From Plantactinospora sp040120695 (GTDB lineage: Bacteria; Actinomycetota; Actinomycetes; Mycobacteriales; Micromonosporaceae), in contig NZ_JBEEAC010000007.1 of assembly GCF_040120695.1 (NCBI RefSeq), positions 124,001 to 188,000 of the forward strand: 64,000 nucleotides of DNA. The letters are read 5' to 3'. The notes beneath the pieces are model-generated. The model ran no database searches. It saw only the letters and a program-made list of their open reading frames with translations, and was not told where the DNA came from. The first letter of the stretch is position 1, and the number at the start of each line of letters is the position of its first letter. A program made the position numbers and the translations under genes. Below are positions 16,722 to 24,193 of this stretch, piece by piece.

Positions 16722-17210
16722 ATGGCCGTCCCGGAGTACGTCGCACGGATCCGCAAACTCGTCGGGCACGACCTGCTCTGGCTGCCCAGCGTGAGCGCCG
16801 TGGTCTGCAACGACGCCGGGGAGCTGCTGCTCGGCCAGCGCTCCGACGACCGGCGCTGGTCGGTCGTCAGCGGCATCGTCGAGCCCGACGAGCAGCCCGC
16901 CGAGGCACTGGTCCGGGAGGTCTTCGAGGAGACCGGCGTACGGGTGCTGCCGGAGCGGGTGACGAGCGTGGTGGCCCGCCCGCACACCTATCCGAACGGC
17001 GACCGGTGCCAGTTCCTCAACATCGGCTTCCGTTGCCGGCTGCTCGACGGCGTCGCCCGGGTCAACGACGACGAGTCGGTCGCGGTCGGCTGGTTCGCGC
17101 CCGATCGGCTGCCGCCGCTGGACGAGCACGCCCGGACCACGATCGCGCACGCGCTCGCCACGGAGACCGCCGGGAGCTGGTTCGCCCCGGACTCCTCCGC
17201 ACTTTCCTGA
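16722..17210 (+). CDS. NUDIX hydrolase
   Basis: A 162-residue protein with the Nudix box GIVEPDEQPAEALVREVFEE-TG at about residues 50-71 (G-x5-E-x7-REVxEE-x-G pattern complete, so catalytically competent). It hydrolyses a nucleoside diphosphate linked to some group; MutT-like, NADH-pyrophosphatase-like and others share this box, so substrate is open. The N-terminal WLPSVSAVVCNDAGELLLGQRSDD strand pattern is normal for the fold. ATG 16722 (MAVPEYV) was picked over ATG 16710 because it opens the conserved N-terminus; neither has a strong ribosome binding site. Confidence 0.85.
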   Translation: MAVPEYVARIRKLVGHDLLWLPSVSAVVCNDAGELLLGQRSDDRRWSVVSGIVEPDEQPAEALVREVFEETGVRVLPERVTSVVARPHTYPNGDRCQFLNIGFRCRLLDGVARVNDDESVAVGWFAPDRLPPLDEHARTTIAHALATETAGSWFAPDSSALS

Positions 17211-17253
17211 GCGGCGCGGGCGTGACCTCAGCCGGCCCGCGCGTCCGCTCCAA

Positions 17254-17517
17254 TCACCAGTCCCCGGCCGGACCTGGCCGCGCGGCTCCGGCCCGGCGCA
17301 ACCCGTCACCCGGCGCCGGTGCCGGCGCCTGACGCTCGGCCTGCACCTGGATCTCGATCCGCGACCGGTGCGCGGCCGGGTGGTAGACCTCGTCGAGCGG
17401 ACCCAGGAGCGCCCGGCCGACGCCGCTCCGTCGGGCCCGGGAGGCAAGCCAGGCGAACCCGCCCAGGACCGCGGCGAGCGCGCCGGCCAGCACCACGAAC
17501 GGCACGATCTGCTGCAC
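17254..17517 (-). CDS. Small single-pass membrane protein, unknown
   Basis: An 87-residue protein with one N-terminal transmembrane segment (IVPFVVLAGALAAVLGGFAWLA), a basic stop-transfer ARRSG, and a cytoplasmic tail with LDEVYHPAAHRSRIEIQVQ followed by a Pro/Ala/Gly-rich end. The HPAAHRSR block looks conserved-type rather than random. GTG 17517 was chosen because it places the hydrophobic segment at the very N-terminus; GTG 17541 is possible. Convergent with the NUDIX gene, 43 bp away. Confidence 0.5.
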   Translation of the reverse strand: MQQIVPFVVLAGALAAVLGGFAWLASRARRSGVGRALLGPLDEVYHPAAHRSRIEIQVQAERQAPAPAPGDGLRRAGAARPGPAGDW

Positions 17518-17722
17518 AGCACGGAGTCTAGGCGCTACCACGGACCCCAGGGACCGCCTCGGTTGCCCGGTTTCAGCAGCGCCGCGGGCACGTTCAACCG
17601 GCGGGACCGGCCGGCGGAGTCCGGTGACCGGCCCCGCCGGCCGGCCGGCGGAAATCCGGTGGCGGCCGGTGGGGCGGTGTCGTAGCCTCGCGATGCCCCG
17701 ACTCTTCGAGGAGGTCGACGAG

Positions 17723-17788
17723 ATGGCTCACCCGGTCACTGGCGCGATAGCCACCACCGCCACGACGCGCGGTCGCACCGCGAGCTGA
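17723..17788 (+). CDS. 21-codon leader ORF upstream of the phosphotransferase gene
   Basis: The reading frame starts at ATG 17723, 8 nt after a consensus GAGGAGG, and stops at TGA 17788. It encodes 21 residues ending ATTATTRGRTAS, rich in Thr and Ala with a late R-G-R. The peptide is too short to be a normal protein, has an ideal ribosome binding site, and is followed by a leader with mutually exclusive hairpins before the phosphotransferase start 174 bp away. That arrangement is typical of translation-attenuation leaders of antibiotic resistance or amino-acid genes. Confidence 0.5.
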   Translation: MAHPVTGAIATTATTRGRTAS

Positions 17789-17860
17789 CCTCCGGACACC
17801 CGCCCCAGCGGCTCCTGCCGGCCCTTCCCCGCCGGCCGAGCCGCCGACTCCTCGCGTCGT

Positions 17861-17898
17861 AGCGGTCCCCGCTGGCCGCGGAAGCCCTCCGCGGCCAG
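17861..17898 (+). promoter_or_regulatory. Leader hairpins between the leader ORF and the phosphotransferase gene
   Basis: CTGGCCGCGGA (17872-17882) pairs perfectly with TCCGCGGCCAG (17888-17898) across a 5-base loop. A second small hairpin, AGCGG/CCGCT (17861-17873), shares its last two bases with the first, so the two compete. There is no T-tract. This could be an attenuator or a stalling-responsive switch working with the upstream 21-codon ORF. Confidence 0.5.
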
Positions 17899-17961
17899 CC
17901 CTTGGCGTCGGCGATCCGATGCTGTCTCTCACCGCTCATTGCGCTGAACCGAGGAGTACTA

Positions 17962-18765
17962 GTGGATTCCGCGACATCCTTCGAGCCGTTGACGGCGGCC
18001 GAGGGCGGACCAAGTCAGGTCATCCGTACCGGCCAGATCGTGCGGCGTGCCGCGAAACCCTGGACCGGTACCGTGCACGCCCTGCTGCACCACCTGGAAG
18101 AGGTCGGGTTTCCCGGCTCACCCTGGGTGGTCGGTACCGGCATCGACGGCAACGGCAACGAGATGCTGACGTACGTCGAGGGCGACATCATGCACCCACA
18201 CGCCTGGACGGACGAAGGGATCTGGCAGGTCGGCAGGCTGCTGCGCGACCTGCACGACGCCACCGCGAGCTTCCGGCCACCGCCGGGCGCCCGGTGGCAG
18301 CCGTGGTGGATGCACCGGGAGGGGCCCGACACGGTGATCGGGCACTGCGACGCCGGGCCGTGGCACGTCGTGGCCCGGGCCGGCCGGCCGGTGGCGTTCA
18401 TCGACTGGACCCTCGCCGGACCGGTCGACCGGCTCGACGAGGTGGTCGGCACCGCATGGTGGAACGCCCAGTTGCACGACGACGACATCGCCGAACGCCA
18501 CCACCTGCCGGATTCGGCAGGCCGGGCCCGGCAGCTACGGCTGTTCCTGGACGGCTACGAGCTGCCGGCGGCGGACCGGGCCGGCCTGGTCGGCCGGATG
18601 ATCGAGTTCGCGATCCGGGACTGTGCCGCCGAGGCGGCCCGGGCCCGGATCACGCCGGAGTCGACCGACCCGACGCCGCTCTGGGCGCTGGCCTGGCGGG
18701 CGCGGGCCGCCGGATGGATGATCCGGCACCGTACCCTGCTCGACCGCGCCGTTTCCGGCGGCTGA
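17962..18765 (+). CDS. Aminoglycoside-phosphotransferase-family kinase
   Basis: A 267-residue APH/choline-kinase-fold protein. IGHCDAGPWHVV matches the Brenner motif (H-x-D-x2-x3-N in kinases) with catalytic Asp, although the usual Asn is replaced (W-H). VAFIDWTLAGPVDRLDEV matches the DFG-equivalent ID-W/F-x3-G-x3-D metal-binding motif. The N-terminal lobe is short. The family covers antibiotic kinases and metabolic kinases; the leader region upstream hints at inducible control, which fits resistance but does not prove it. GTG 17962 follows GAGGAG by five bases, so the open frame upstream is excluded. A broken second copy of its 3' end lies at 21.8-21.9 kb. Confidence 0.8.
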   Translation: MDSATSFEPLTAAEGGPSQVIRTGQIVRRAAKPWTGTVHALLHHLEEVGFPGSPWVVGTGIDGNGNEMLTYVEGDIMHPHAWTDEGIWQVGRLLRDLHDATASFRPPPGARWQPWWMHREGPDTVIGHCDAGPWHVVARAGRPVAFIDWTLAGPVDRLDEVVGTAWWNAQLHDDDIAERHHLPDSAGRARQLRLFLDGYELPAADRAGLVGRMIEFAIRDCAAEAARARITPESTDPTPLWALAWRARAAGWMIRHRTLLDRAVSGG

Positions 18766-18822
18766 GTGCCCGGCGGCCGTCGGCACGTTCAGCGCGCCGG
18801 CGGCCGTCGGCCGCGGATCTGG

Positions 18823-19236
18823 TCAGTGTGTCGGCGCCGCGATCGGCTTGCGCATCCGGACCAGTCGCACGGGTACGCCGCCGGTCGGGTCCTCAACCTG
18901 CTCGACCGGCACGAACCCGGCGGCCTCGTAGAGTGGCCGACCGGCGAGCATCGACATCAGTTCGAGCGTCCGGAAGCCCTCGGCCGCGGCGGCCTCCTCG
19001 CAGCGGGCGAGGATCAGCCGACCGACGCCCCGCCGGACGAACCCCGGATGGGTGTACATGCCGCGGACCCTGGCCGGATCCCGGGTCGGGTCGAGCAGTC
19101 CGGGGTGGCGGCCCCGGGAGTGGTCACCGCCGTAGAGGGTGGCCCGGCGACTCCATCCGCCGCAGCCGGCGAGCGTGCCGGACGACTCGACCACGAAGTA
19201 GGTCCCGTCGTCGATCAACTGGGTGTCGATGCCCAT
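18823..19236 (-). pseudogene. 5'-truncated GNAT acetyltransferase copy
   Basis: The 137 readable residues match, almost residue for residue, positions 44 onward of the intact GNAT gene at 22015-22557 (shared GIDTQLIDDGTYFVVES, WSRRATLYGGDHS and RRGVGRLILARCEEAAAAEG). Homology stops near base 19257, so the first about 43 residues, covering the first beta-strand and helix of the GNAT fold, are missing and replaced by unrelated DNA. The acetyl-CoA loop (RRGVGRL) is intact but the N-terminal part of the fold is not, so activity is doubtful. Convergent to the phosphotransferase gene. Confidence 0.75.
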
Positions 19237-19354
19237 GATCGAACGGCTGGACTCGATAGTGCCTGTGTCGCCCGCCAGTCAACCAAGGTCCGGGCAGTGG
19301 GGCACCGGGCAGTGGGACAAGGCCGCACCCGGCCGTGCAGGGCCGCTCGGCCGC

Positions 19355-19388
19355 CCCATGTCGTCGTCGGTGTCGACGACGACGTGGG
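19355..19388 (-). terminator. 15-bp hairpin downstream of the split crystallin-like gene
   Basis: CCCATGTCGTCGTCG pairs with CGACGACGACGTGGG (one G-U pair) around a 4-base GTGT loop. It sits 52 bp past the stop of the minus-strand crystallin-like gene fragment. Confidence 0.65.
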
Positions 19389-19439
19389 AGAAGCCGGTCA
19401 CCCCGGCGTTCTCCCACGGTCGACCGCGACTACCGGTTC

Positions 19440-19583
19440 TCAGTCACACAGATCCCAGGCGAACTTGCCGCTGGAGACCCAGACCGAGCTGGTGATCGGC
19501 GCTCTCGACAGCACGGTGCCGTACCCCTCGAAACAGAGTCCGCCCCAGTTCACGTGTTCGAAGGTCGCCGAGTAGTTGCAGTT
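19440..19583 (-). pseudogene. 3' part of secreted beta/gamma-crystallin-like gene, split by IS200/IS605
   Basis: The 48 codons to the TGA at 19440-19442 encode NCNYSATFEHVNWGG then LCFEGYGTVL and end SSGKFAWDLCD. The pattern (Cys, aromatic-x-N-x-x-G, Trp near the end) is the second Greek-key motif of a beta/gamma-crystallin or peptidase-inhibitor-I36-like domain. The first motif and signal peptide are at 21299-21682, beyond the insertion element. Joining the pieces gives one uninterrupted 175-residue frame. Confidence 0.72.
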
Positions 19584-19760
19584 GGTCAGCTTCTCGGCCT
19601 TGAAGGGCCGAGCTTGCGGATCGCGACTCGGTGTTGGATGCATCGGTCACGCCGCGTTCGGCAGGCTGACAGCTGCCCAGCCCTCGACACCGCGTGCTGC
19701 GATGTTTCGGGCCGCGTTCACGTCGGCATGCTCAGCGAAGCCGCACGACGTGCATCTGAA
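19584..19760 (-). ncRNA. Predicted omega/reRNA region at the TnpB-proximal end
   Basis: In active IS200/IS605 elements the TnpB guide RNA is made from the 3' end of tnpB and the adjoining right end, with the guide read from flanking host DNA. Here the corresponding minus-strand stretch includes the tnpB stop, about 60 nt of untranslated DNA and the CTCGGCC hairpin 10 nt before the element end. The guide would then begin at base 19583 and read into the host crystallin-like gene. The 5' limit is a guess. Confidence 0.35.
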
Positions 19761-20795
19761 GGTGGACTGGTTGGGGCGGTTCGCTCGGGCGATGTGCCCG
19801 CAGGTGGAACACGCCTGCGAGGTGTACGCCGGGTCGATGTGGGCGACCGCGACCCCGGCGCGGGCCGCCTTGTAGGCGACGAACCGGCCGAGCTGGTGGA
19901 ACGACCACGAGTGCAAAGTGACCCGCTGGGGCCGTCGGAGCCGTACCCGGTCGCGGATGCCGCCGAGGTCTTCCAGGGCGATTCCACGGCCGGTGCGTTC
20001 GGCCTCGGTCACGATGCGTTTCGAGATGACGTGGTTGGTGTCGGCGGCGAACCGCGATTCCTTGCGGGAACGCTTGCGCAGCAACCGCTTTGCGGACTTC
20101 GTAGCGATCTTCTGGAGTTTGGTCCGCAGCCGTTGGTTGCGGTGCCGGACCCGGTACAGGCCCTTGCCGCAGTAGCGGGCGCCGTCGGAGGTCGTCGCGA
20201 TGTTCGCGATGCCGAGGTCGACGCCAAGGAAACCACCGGGCTCCTTCGTCTCGACGTCCGGCAGGTCGCAGGTGGCGTACAGGTACCACTTGCCGTCTCG
20301 GTGGACCAGGTCGGACTCGCCTGCGCGGTACGTGGCCAGGGTCGCGTGCTGACTGTCGGAGCAGGCGAACCGGACCTTGTTCAGCCGGCCTCCGACCGTC
20401 CAGATCGACACGGTGCGGTCGGCGATCTGCCACGACAGGCAGCGGTCGTCGAACGGTTGGGCCGCGTCCCGCCGGAACGCAATCGGCTTGCTCTCGGCCT
20501 TCGTCCGCCGGTTCGATCCGGGCTTGCCGAGGTTTCCGGCCCTGATGTTCGCCTTCAGGGTGGCGTACGCGCCGGCGACCTTACGGGCCACGTGGATCGC
20601 CGGCTGTGCGGACAGGCCCATTGTCTTCAGGCGGCCGTAGGTGAGTCGTTGCACCGCCTGCTTCGCAAACGTCCGGGTTCGGTACGCCTCGGACGAGGTC
20701 CAGTTCGCGGCCTCGTTGCACAGGTCCAGGGTCGCCCGCAGCGCCGCCTCCTGGGTGGCGTCGGGAAACAATCGGACCTGTACCGTGACCTTCAC
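19647..20795 (-). CDS. tnpB: RNA-guided endonuclease TnpB (IS200/IS605 OrfB)
   Basis: A 382-residue TnpB, full length for the family. The RuvC triad is intact: Asp193 in GVDLGIANIA, Glu275 in IALEDLGGI and Asp358 in HADVNAARN. The inserted zinc ribbon has CSTC (329/332) and CTSC (348/351). The basic linker KRLLRKRSRKES precedes the Glu motif as usual. GTG 20795 was chosen since it starts the typical MKVTVQVRLFPD; the open frame continues upstream only as antisense to tnpA. TnpB cuts DNA matching its guide next to the element's target motif, helping the element to be kept after excision. No frameshift or loss of key residues. Confidence 0.94.
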   Translation of the reverse strand: MKVTVQVRLFPDATQEAALRATLDLCNEAANWTSSEAYRTRTFAKQAVQRLTYGRLKTMGLSAQPAIHVARKVAGAYATLKANIRAGNLGKPGSNRRTKAESKPIAFRRDAAQPFDDRCLSWQIADRTVSIWTVGGRLNKVRFACSDSQHATLATYRAGESDLVHRDGKWYLYATCDLPDVETKEPGGFLGVDLGIANIATTSDGARYCGKGLYRVRHRNQRLRTKLQKIATKSAKRLLRKRSRKESRFAADTNHVISKRIVTEAERTGRGIALEDLGGIRDRVRLRRPQRVTLHSWSFHQLGRFVAYKAARAGVAVAHIDPAYTSQACSTCGHIARANRPNQSTFRCTSCGFAEHADVNAARNIAARGVEGWAAVSLPNAA

Positions 20796-20819
20796 ATCAC
20801 CCAATGTAGCATCTTGTCT

Positions 20820-21251
20820 ATGTCGCCTCGATGGTCGCCCGACCCCAATGTTCGTCGCGGTCGCAGCGTGGTCTACAACCTGCACGTCCATCTTGTCTTC
20901 GTCACCAAGTATCGCCGTGACGTGCTGACCGACGAAATGCTGACCCGCTGCCGACAGGTGATGGCCGACGTCTGCGCCAAGCTCGGCGCCGATCTGCACG
21001 AGTTCAACGGCGAGGACGACCACGTGCACCTGCTCGTCCACTACCCGCCGAAGCTGCCAATCTCCACCCTGGTCAACCGGCTCAAGGGCGTCTCCGCCCA
21101 CTACTTGCGGCAGGAGTTCACCGGCCGGATCAACCGACACATCATGCACGGCCACCTCTGGTCACCCTCCTACTTCGCCGGCTCGTGCGGCGGCGCGCCG
21201 CTGAGCGTGATCCGCGAGTACATAGAGAACCAGAAACATCCCGGTCCGTGA
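20820..21251 (+). CDS. tnpA: IS200/IS605 Y1 transposase TnpA
   Basis: A 143-residue HUH single-strand DNA transposase. The HUH motif is His68-Val-His70 in DDHVHLLVHY and the nucleophile is Tyr134 in IREYIENQ; both are intact and the length is standard. The conserved YNLHVHLVFVTKYRR opening is present from residue 19. ATG 20820 begins 24 bp from the tnpB start on the other strand, so a compact divergent promoter must serve both. With both proteins intact the element may still be mobile. Confidence 0.94.
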   Translation: MSPRWSPDPNVRRGRSVVYNLHVHLVFVTKYRRDVLTDEMLTRCRQVMADVCAKLGADLHEFNGEDDHVHLLVHYPPKLPISTLVNRLKGVSAHYLRQEFTGRINRHIMHGHLWSPSYFAGSCGGAPLSVIREYIENQKHPGP

Positions 21252-21298
21252 CGCGATTCCTCCCGACCCTGAACGGCCGGGATTCCCCGCTAAAACTC

Positions 21299-21682
21299 GT
21301 TGAACACCTTGTAGGACCGGATCCGGTCATTCCATGCCGCACCCACGTTGGCGATGCCGTAGCCACCCGTGTCGCACGGGCCACCTGATCCGTACACCTT
21401 GGTCGAGTCTCCGCCGTAGTTGTAGCCCTCGTACCACGTCATGAGCAGCGTGTCGGCGGCGGGCGCGACCAGCCGTTCGCCCGACCCGGCACACTCCCGG
21501 GACAACACCGGCGAGGCGGCACCCGGTGCCGGTGCGGCACCGAGCACGATCTGGCACTCCCGTTCGCTCGCCGCGCTGCTCGACTGCGCGGAGGCCACCA
21601 CCCCCACGCCCGCCAACGTCAGTACGACGGCAACCGCCCTGGCCAACCGGAGCGGTCGATGACGCCACCGAACATTACGCAT
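21299..21682 (-). pseudogene. 5' part of secreted beta/gamma-crystallin-like gene, split by IS200/IS605
   Basis: The 128 codons start at ATG 21682, 6-10 nt after AGGGGGA. A signal peptide is clear: basic RWRHRPLRLAR, hydrophobic AVAVVLTLAGVGVVASA, with a likely cut near SSSA-AS. The mature part has a Cys pair and then a Greek-key motif, WYEGYNYGGDSTKVYG, followed by WNDRIRSYKVFN at the break. After the break the frame runs into IS sequence and stops within three codons (EF stop). Alone it encodes a secreted protein with half the domain. Joined to 19440-19583 it gives 175 residues. Confidence 0.75.
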
Positions 21683-21822
21683 GATCGGTCCCCCTTCTCG
21701 CGCGTTTGATGGTCGGTTCGACCGCCACCACCATCGCGCTCGGCTACTTCAGATCGGCTTCACAGCGTCAGAGCAGCTTCACCGCGTCCGGCACGGTCGG
21801 CTCCGTCGGCGAACGGGCGGGC

Positions 21823-21941
21823 GGCGACGCCGGAGTCGACCGCCCCGGCCGCCCGCTGCGGGCGCTCCCCTGGCGGACGCGGACCGCCGGATGGAGGTCC
21901 GGCACCGTACCCTGCTCGAACGCGCGATCGACGGCGGCTGA
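21823..21941 (+). pseudogene. 3' remnant of a second phosphotransferase gene
   Basis: This stretch aligns at DNA level with the last about 120 bp of the phosphotransferase gene at 17962-18765 (shared cgccggagtcgaccg, gccggatgga, ccggcaccgtaccctgctcga and the gcggctga end). The reading frame shifts between the two ends of the match; only the last codons (RHRTLLERAIDGG against RHRTLLDRAVSGG) stay in frame. The rest of the gene is absent. It is followed convergently by the intact GNAT gene, as the first copy is followed by the truncated one. Confidence 0.72.
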
Positions 21942-22014
21942 CCGCCCGGAGGCGGTCAGCTCGACCCGGTGGCCGCCGACGCGTTCCGTGGCGGCCGCCC
22001 GCCCCGCCGGGTTG

Positions 22015-22557
22015 TCAGCGCGCCACCGCCTCGATCGGCTTGCGCATCCGGACCAGCCGCACGGGTACGCCGCCGGCCGGGTCCACCACCTGCTCGACCG
22101 GTACGAACCCGGCCGGCTCGTAGAGTGGCCGGCCGGCGAGCGTCGACATCAGTTCGAGGGTGCGAAAACCCTCGGCGGCGGCGGCTTCCTCGCAACGGGC
22201 GAGGATCAGCCGGCCGACGCCCCGGCGCGTGCAGTCCGGATGGGTGTACATGGCGCGGACCTTCGCGGGATCCCGGGCCGGGTCGAGCATCGCCGGGTCG
22301 CGTCCGGACGAGTGGTCACCGCCGTAGAGGGTGGCCCGACGGCTCCACCCGCCACAGCCGGCGAGCCTGCCGCCGGACTCGACCACGAAGTAGGTGCCGT
22401 CGTCGATGAGCTGGGTGTCGATGCCCATGATCGAGCGGCTGGAGGCGATCTGCGCCTCGTCGAGGAAACCCTTCTGCAGCTCGGTGATCGCGGCGTCGAT
22501 CAGCGGCAGCAGCTCCGGTAGGTCCGTACGCCGGGCGAGACGGCTGGTCAGGGTCAT
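22015..22557 (-). CDS. GNAT family N-acetyltransferase
   Basis: A 180-residue GNAT enzyme that transfers an acetyl group from acetyl-CoA to an amine. The acetyl-CoA pyrophosphate loop is RRGVGRLILARCEEAAAAEG (R/Q-x-x-G-x-G/A pattern). The first strand and helix (SRLARRTDLPELLPLIDAAI) are present, unlike in the other copy. The C-terminal GRPLYEPAGFVPVEQV motif is characteristic. ATG 22557 lies just after GAGGAGG. The acceptor is unknown. The near-identical truncated copy at 18823-19236 and the phosphotransferase remnant next door indicate a segmental duplication. Confidence 0.87.
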   Translation of the reverse strand: MTLTSRLARRTDLPELLPLIDAAITELQKGFLDEAQIASSRSIMGIDTQLIDDGTYFVVESGGRLAGCGGWSRRATLYGGDHSSGRDPAMLDPARDPAKVRAMYTHPDCTRRGVGRLILARCEEAAAAEGFRTLELMSTLAGRPLYEPAGFVPVEQVVDPAGGVPVRLVRMRKPIEAVAR

Positions 22558-22767
22558 GCCCCTCCTCGCGGATGACCTCGTCGGGCCGCCATTCAATCAG
22601 TTTCCCGCTCCGCGCCCCGGAGGGCACGCTCCCGAGGCTCAATCCGGTACGCCATCGGCATCGCAACCGCACCCCCGGTACGCGCCCCAGCCAAGCATCG
22701 GATCGAGATCGACCGGTGCATGATGGTCGTCGTCGGACATCGGCGACGATTCATGCAAAGGATGAGT

Positions 22768-24072
22768 ATGGACACCGCCCACCCCGTCCACCCGCCGCCG
22801 GGAGCATCCGCCGCGCCGGCACGGCCAGCCGCATCCGGTGCCTCCGGCCGCGCATCACGCTTGGGCTGGTTGGACGCGCTGCGCGGCATCGCGGCACTCG
22901 TCGTCGTCTTCGACCACTCGTCGTACGCCTTCATGGCGGAGCTGCGACCGGAGCTGATGGCACAGTTCAACACCAGCAGGTACGGCATCATGGTGTTCTT
23001 CCTGGTCAGCGGCTACATCATCCCGGCGTCGCTGGAGCGCAGGGGCTGCATCAGGACATTCTGGATCGGACGGGTGTTCCGCATCTACCCGTTGTGGGTG
23101 GCGGTCGTCGTCGCGGTCCTTGCCGCCGGTCTGCTGGGCGTCGCGAACCTCCGCGACTTCGGTCAGCGGAATGTGGCCACGGTGACCCTCGCCCACCTCA
23201 CCATGCTCCAGGAGCTGCTGGGTACGCCCAATCTCCTGCTCGTCCTATGGACGCTGTCGTACGAGATGGCCTTCTACCTGCTGGTCGTGGCTCTCTTCAC
23301 CGTCCGTCTGCACCAACGCTCGACGGCGGTCGCGGTCATCCTGGCCGTGCTCGCCGCCGCGAGCGTGGCGGCGGGTCTCACATTGCCGGCCTCGGCCCTC
23401 TCCGACAGGGTCGGCACCGGCCCGCTGATCGCGCTTGCCTCGATCGCCATGGTGATCGCCATCTGCGGTGCGAGCGCCACGCCACTCGCGTTTCGCCTGT
23501 TCGGTGGCTTGTTGGGCGGGGCGCTGGCGCTCCTTCTGGTCCCCCTCAACGGCACGGTGCCGATCTGGGAGGGGATGGTGATCCTCGCCGTCATGTTCCT
23601 CGGCACCGCCATCTACCGGGCCGAGCACGGTCAGAGTTCCTGGCGGGTCGCGGGCTGCACCGCCGCCGTGGTGCTCAGCTGCGCGGTAGGAAGTGCGTAC
23701 GCGTTCGGCGATGCGGGACATTTCACCCGGCGCGGCTGGATCGTGGCCTTCCTGCTGGCCGTGCTCACCTTCGGCGTCGGGCTGGCGTTACGCCATCGAC
23801 GGGTACCGGGCTGGTTGACCGGACTGGGCACGATCAGTTATTCGGTCTACCTGGTGCATCCGGTGCTGCTGGCGGTGACCGACGGCACCATCGGCCGGTG
23901 GCAGCAGAACAATCTCGTACTCGAAGTGGCGTTCTACGCGGTCCTGATTCCGCTGTGCGTACTGACCTACCGTCACATCGAAGCGCCGAGCCAGACATGG
24001 GGGCGCAGGCTGGCCCGCCGCGTCCAGCCGCCGGTCCGCCCACCCGCTCATGACGTCCGGCCTCACCCATAG
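22768..24072 (+). CDS. Acyltransferase-3 family membrane protein (OafA/YrhL type)
   Basis: A 434-residue integral membrane O-acyltransferase that acetylates or acylates extracytoplasmic sugars, peptidoglycan or antibiotics. Diagnostic features: WLDALRGIAALVVVFDHSS near residue 45 (catalytic His in the F-D-H variant of the usual H-x-x-x-x-H/W motif), YGIMVFFLVSGYII, FWIGRVFRIYPLWV, and LWTLSYEMAFYLL. About ten transmembrane helices follow, ending with ISYSVYLVHPVLL and HIEAPSQTWGRR. ATG 22768 has AAAGGA five to six bases before it; upstream ATGs are less likely. The direction and 120-bp gap suggest it is separate from the LuxR gene. Confidence 0.9.
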   Translation: MDTAHPVHPPPGASAAPARPAASGASGRASRLGWLDALRGIAALVVVFDHSSYAFMAELRPELMAQFNTSRYGIMVFFLVSGYIIPASLERRGCIRTFWIGRVFRIYPLWVAVVVAVLAAGLLGVANLRDFGQRNVATVTLAHLTMLQELLGTPNLLLVLWTLSYEMAFYLLVVALFTVRLHQRSTAVAVILAVLAAASVAAGLTLPASALSDRVGTGPLIALASIAMVIAICGASATPLAFRLFGGLLGGALALLLVPLNGTVPIWEGMVILAVMFLGTAIYRAEHGQSSWRVAGCTAAVVLSCAVGSAYAFGDAGHFTRRGWIVAFLLAVLTFGVGLALRHRRVPGWLTGLGTISYSVYLVHPVLLAVTDGTIGRWQQNNLVLEVAFYAVLIPLCVLTYRHIEAPSQTWGRRLARRVQPPVRPPAHDVRPHP

Positions 24073-24193
24073 CCGCTGGCCATCACGAGAGAGCTTCGCT
24101 GCGAGAATCTGATCAACGCTATGAGCTGGGGTGATCACCGGTTATTGTCGGTTCCCACAACGGGTCGGGGCATCACTCGGGCGGTGCTGGTGG

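Larger units (their letters stand above)
19584..21298. mobile_element. IS200/IS605-family insertion sequence, complete
   Basis: The element is 1715 bp long with divergent tnpB (minus) and tnpA (plus) separated by 24 bp, the IS605 layout. Boundaries are inferred from reading-frame continuity of the interrupted host gene: cutting exactly here joins 128 and 48 codons in frame. No terminal inverted repeats or target duplication are seen, as expected for single-strand Y1 transposition. A subterminal hairpin, CTCGGCC-6-GGCCGAG (19593-19612), marks the tnpB-proximal end. On the tnpA-proximal side the host sequence next to the end reads TTCAA or TTCAAC (minus strand), the probable target/TAM. The boundary is uncertain by one base because C can belong to either side. 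Confidence 0.85.

Noticed and set aside
19335..20819. Upstream extension of the tnpA frame
   Set aside because: It reads antisense through tnpB; TnpA proteins begin near the YNLHVHLVF motif, which fits ATG 20820.
19584..21298. Target-site duplication or terminal inverted repeats at the IS ends
   Set aside because: None is present, and the IS200/IS605 mechanism does not create them; boundaries were set by frame continuity instead.
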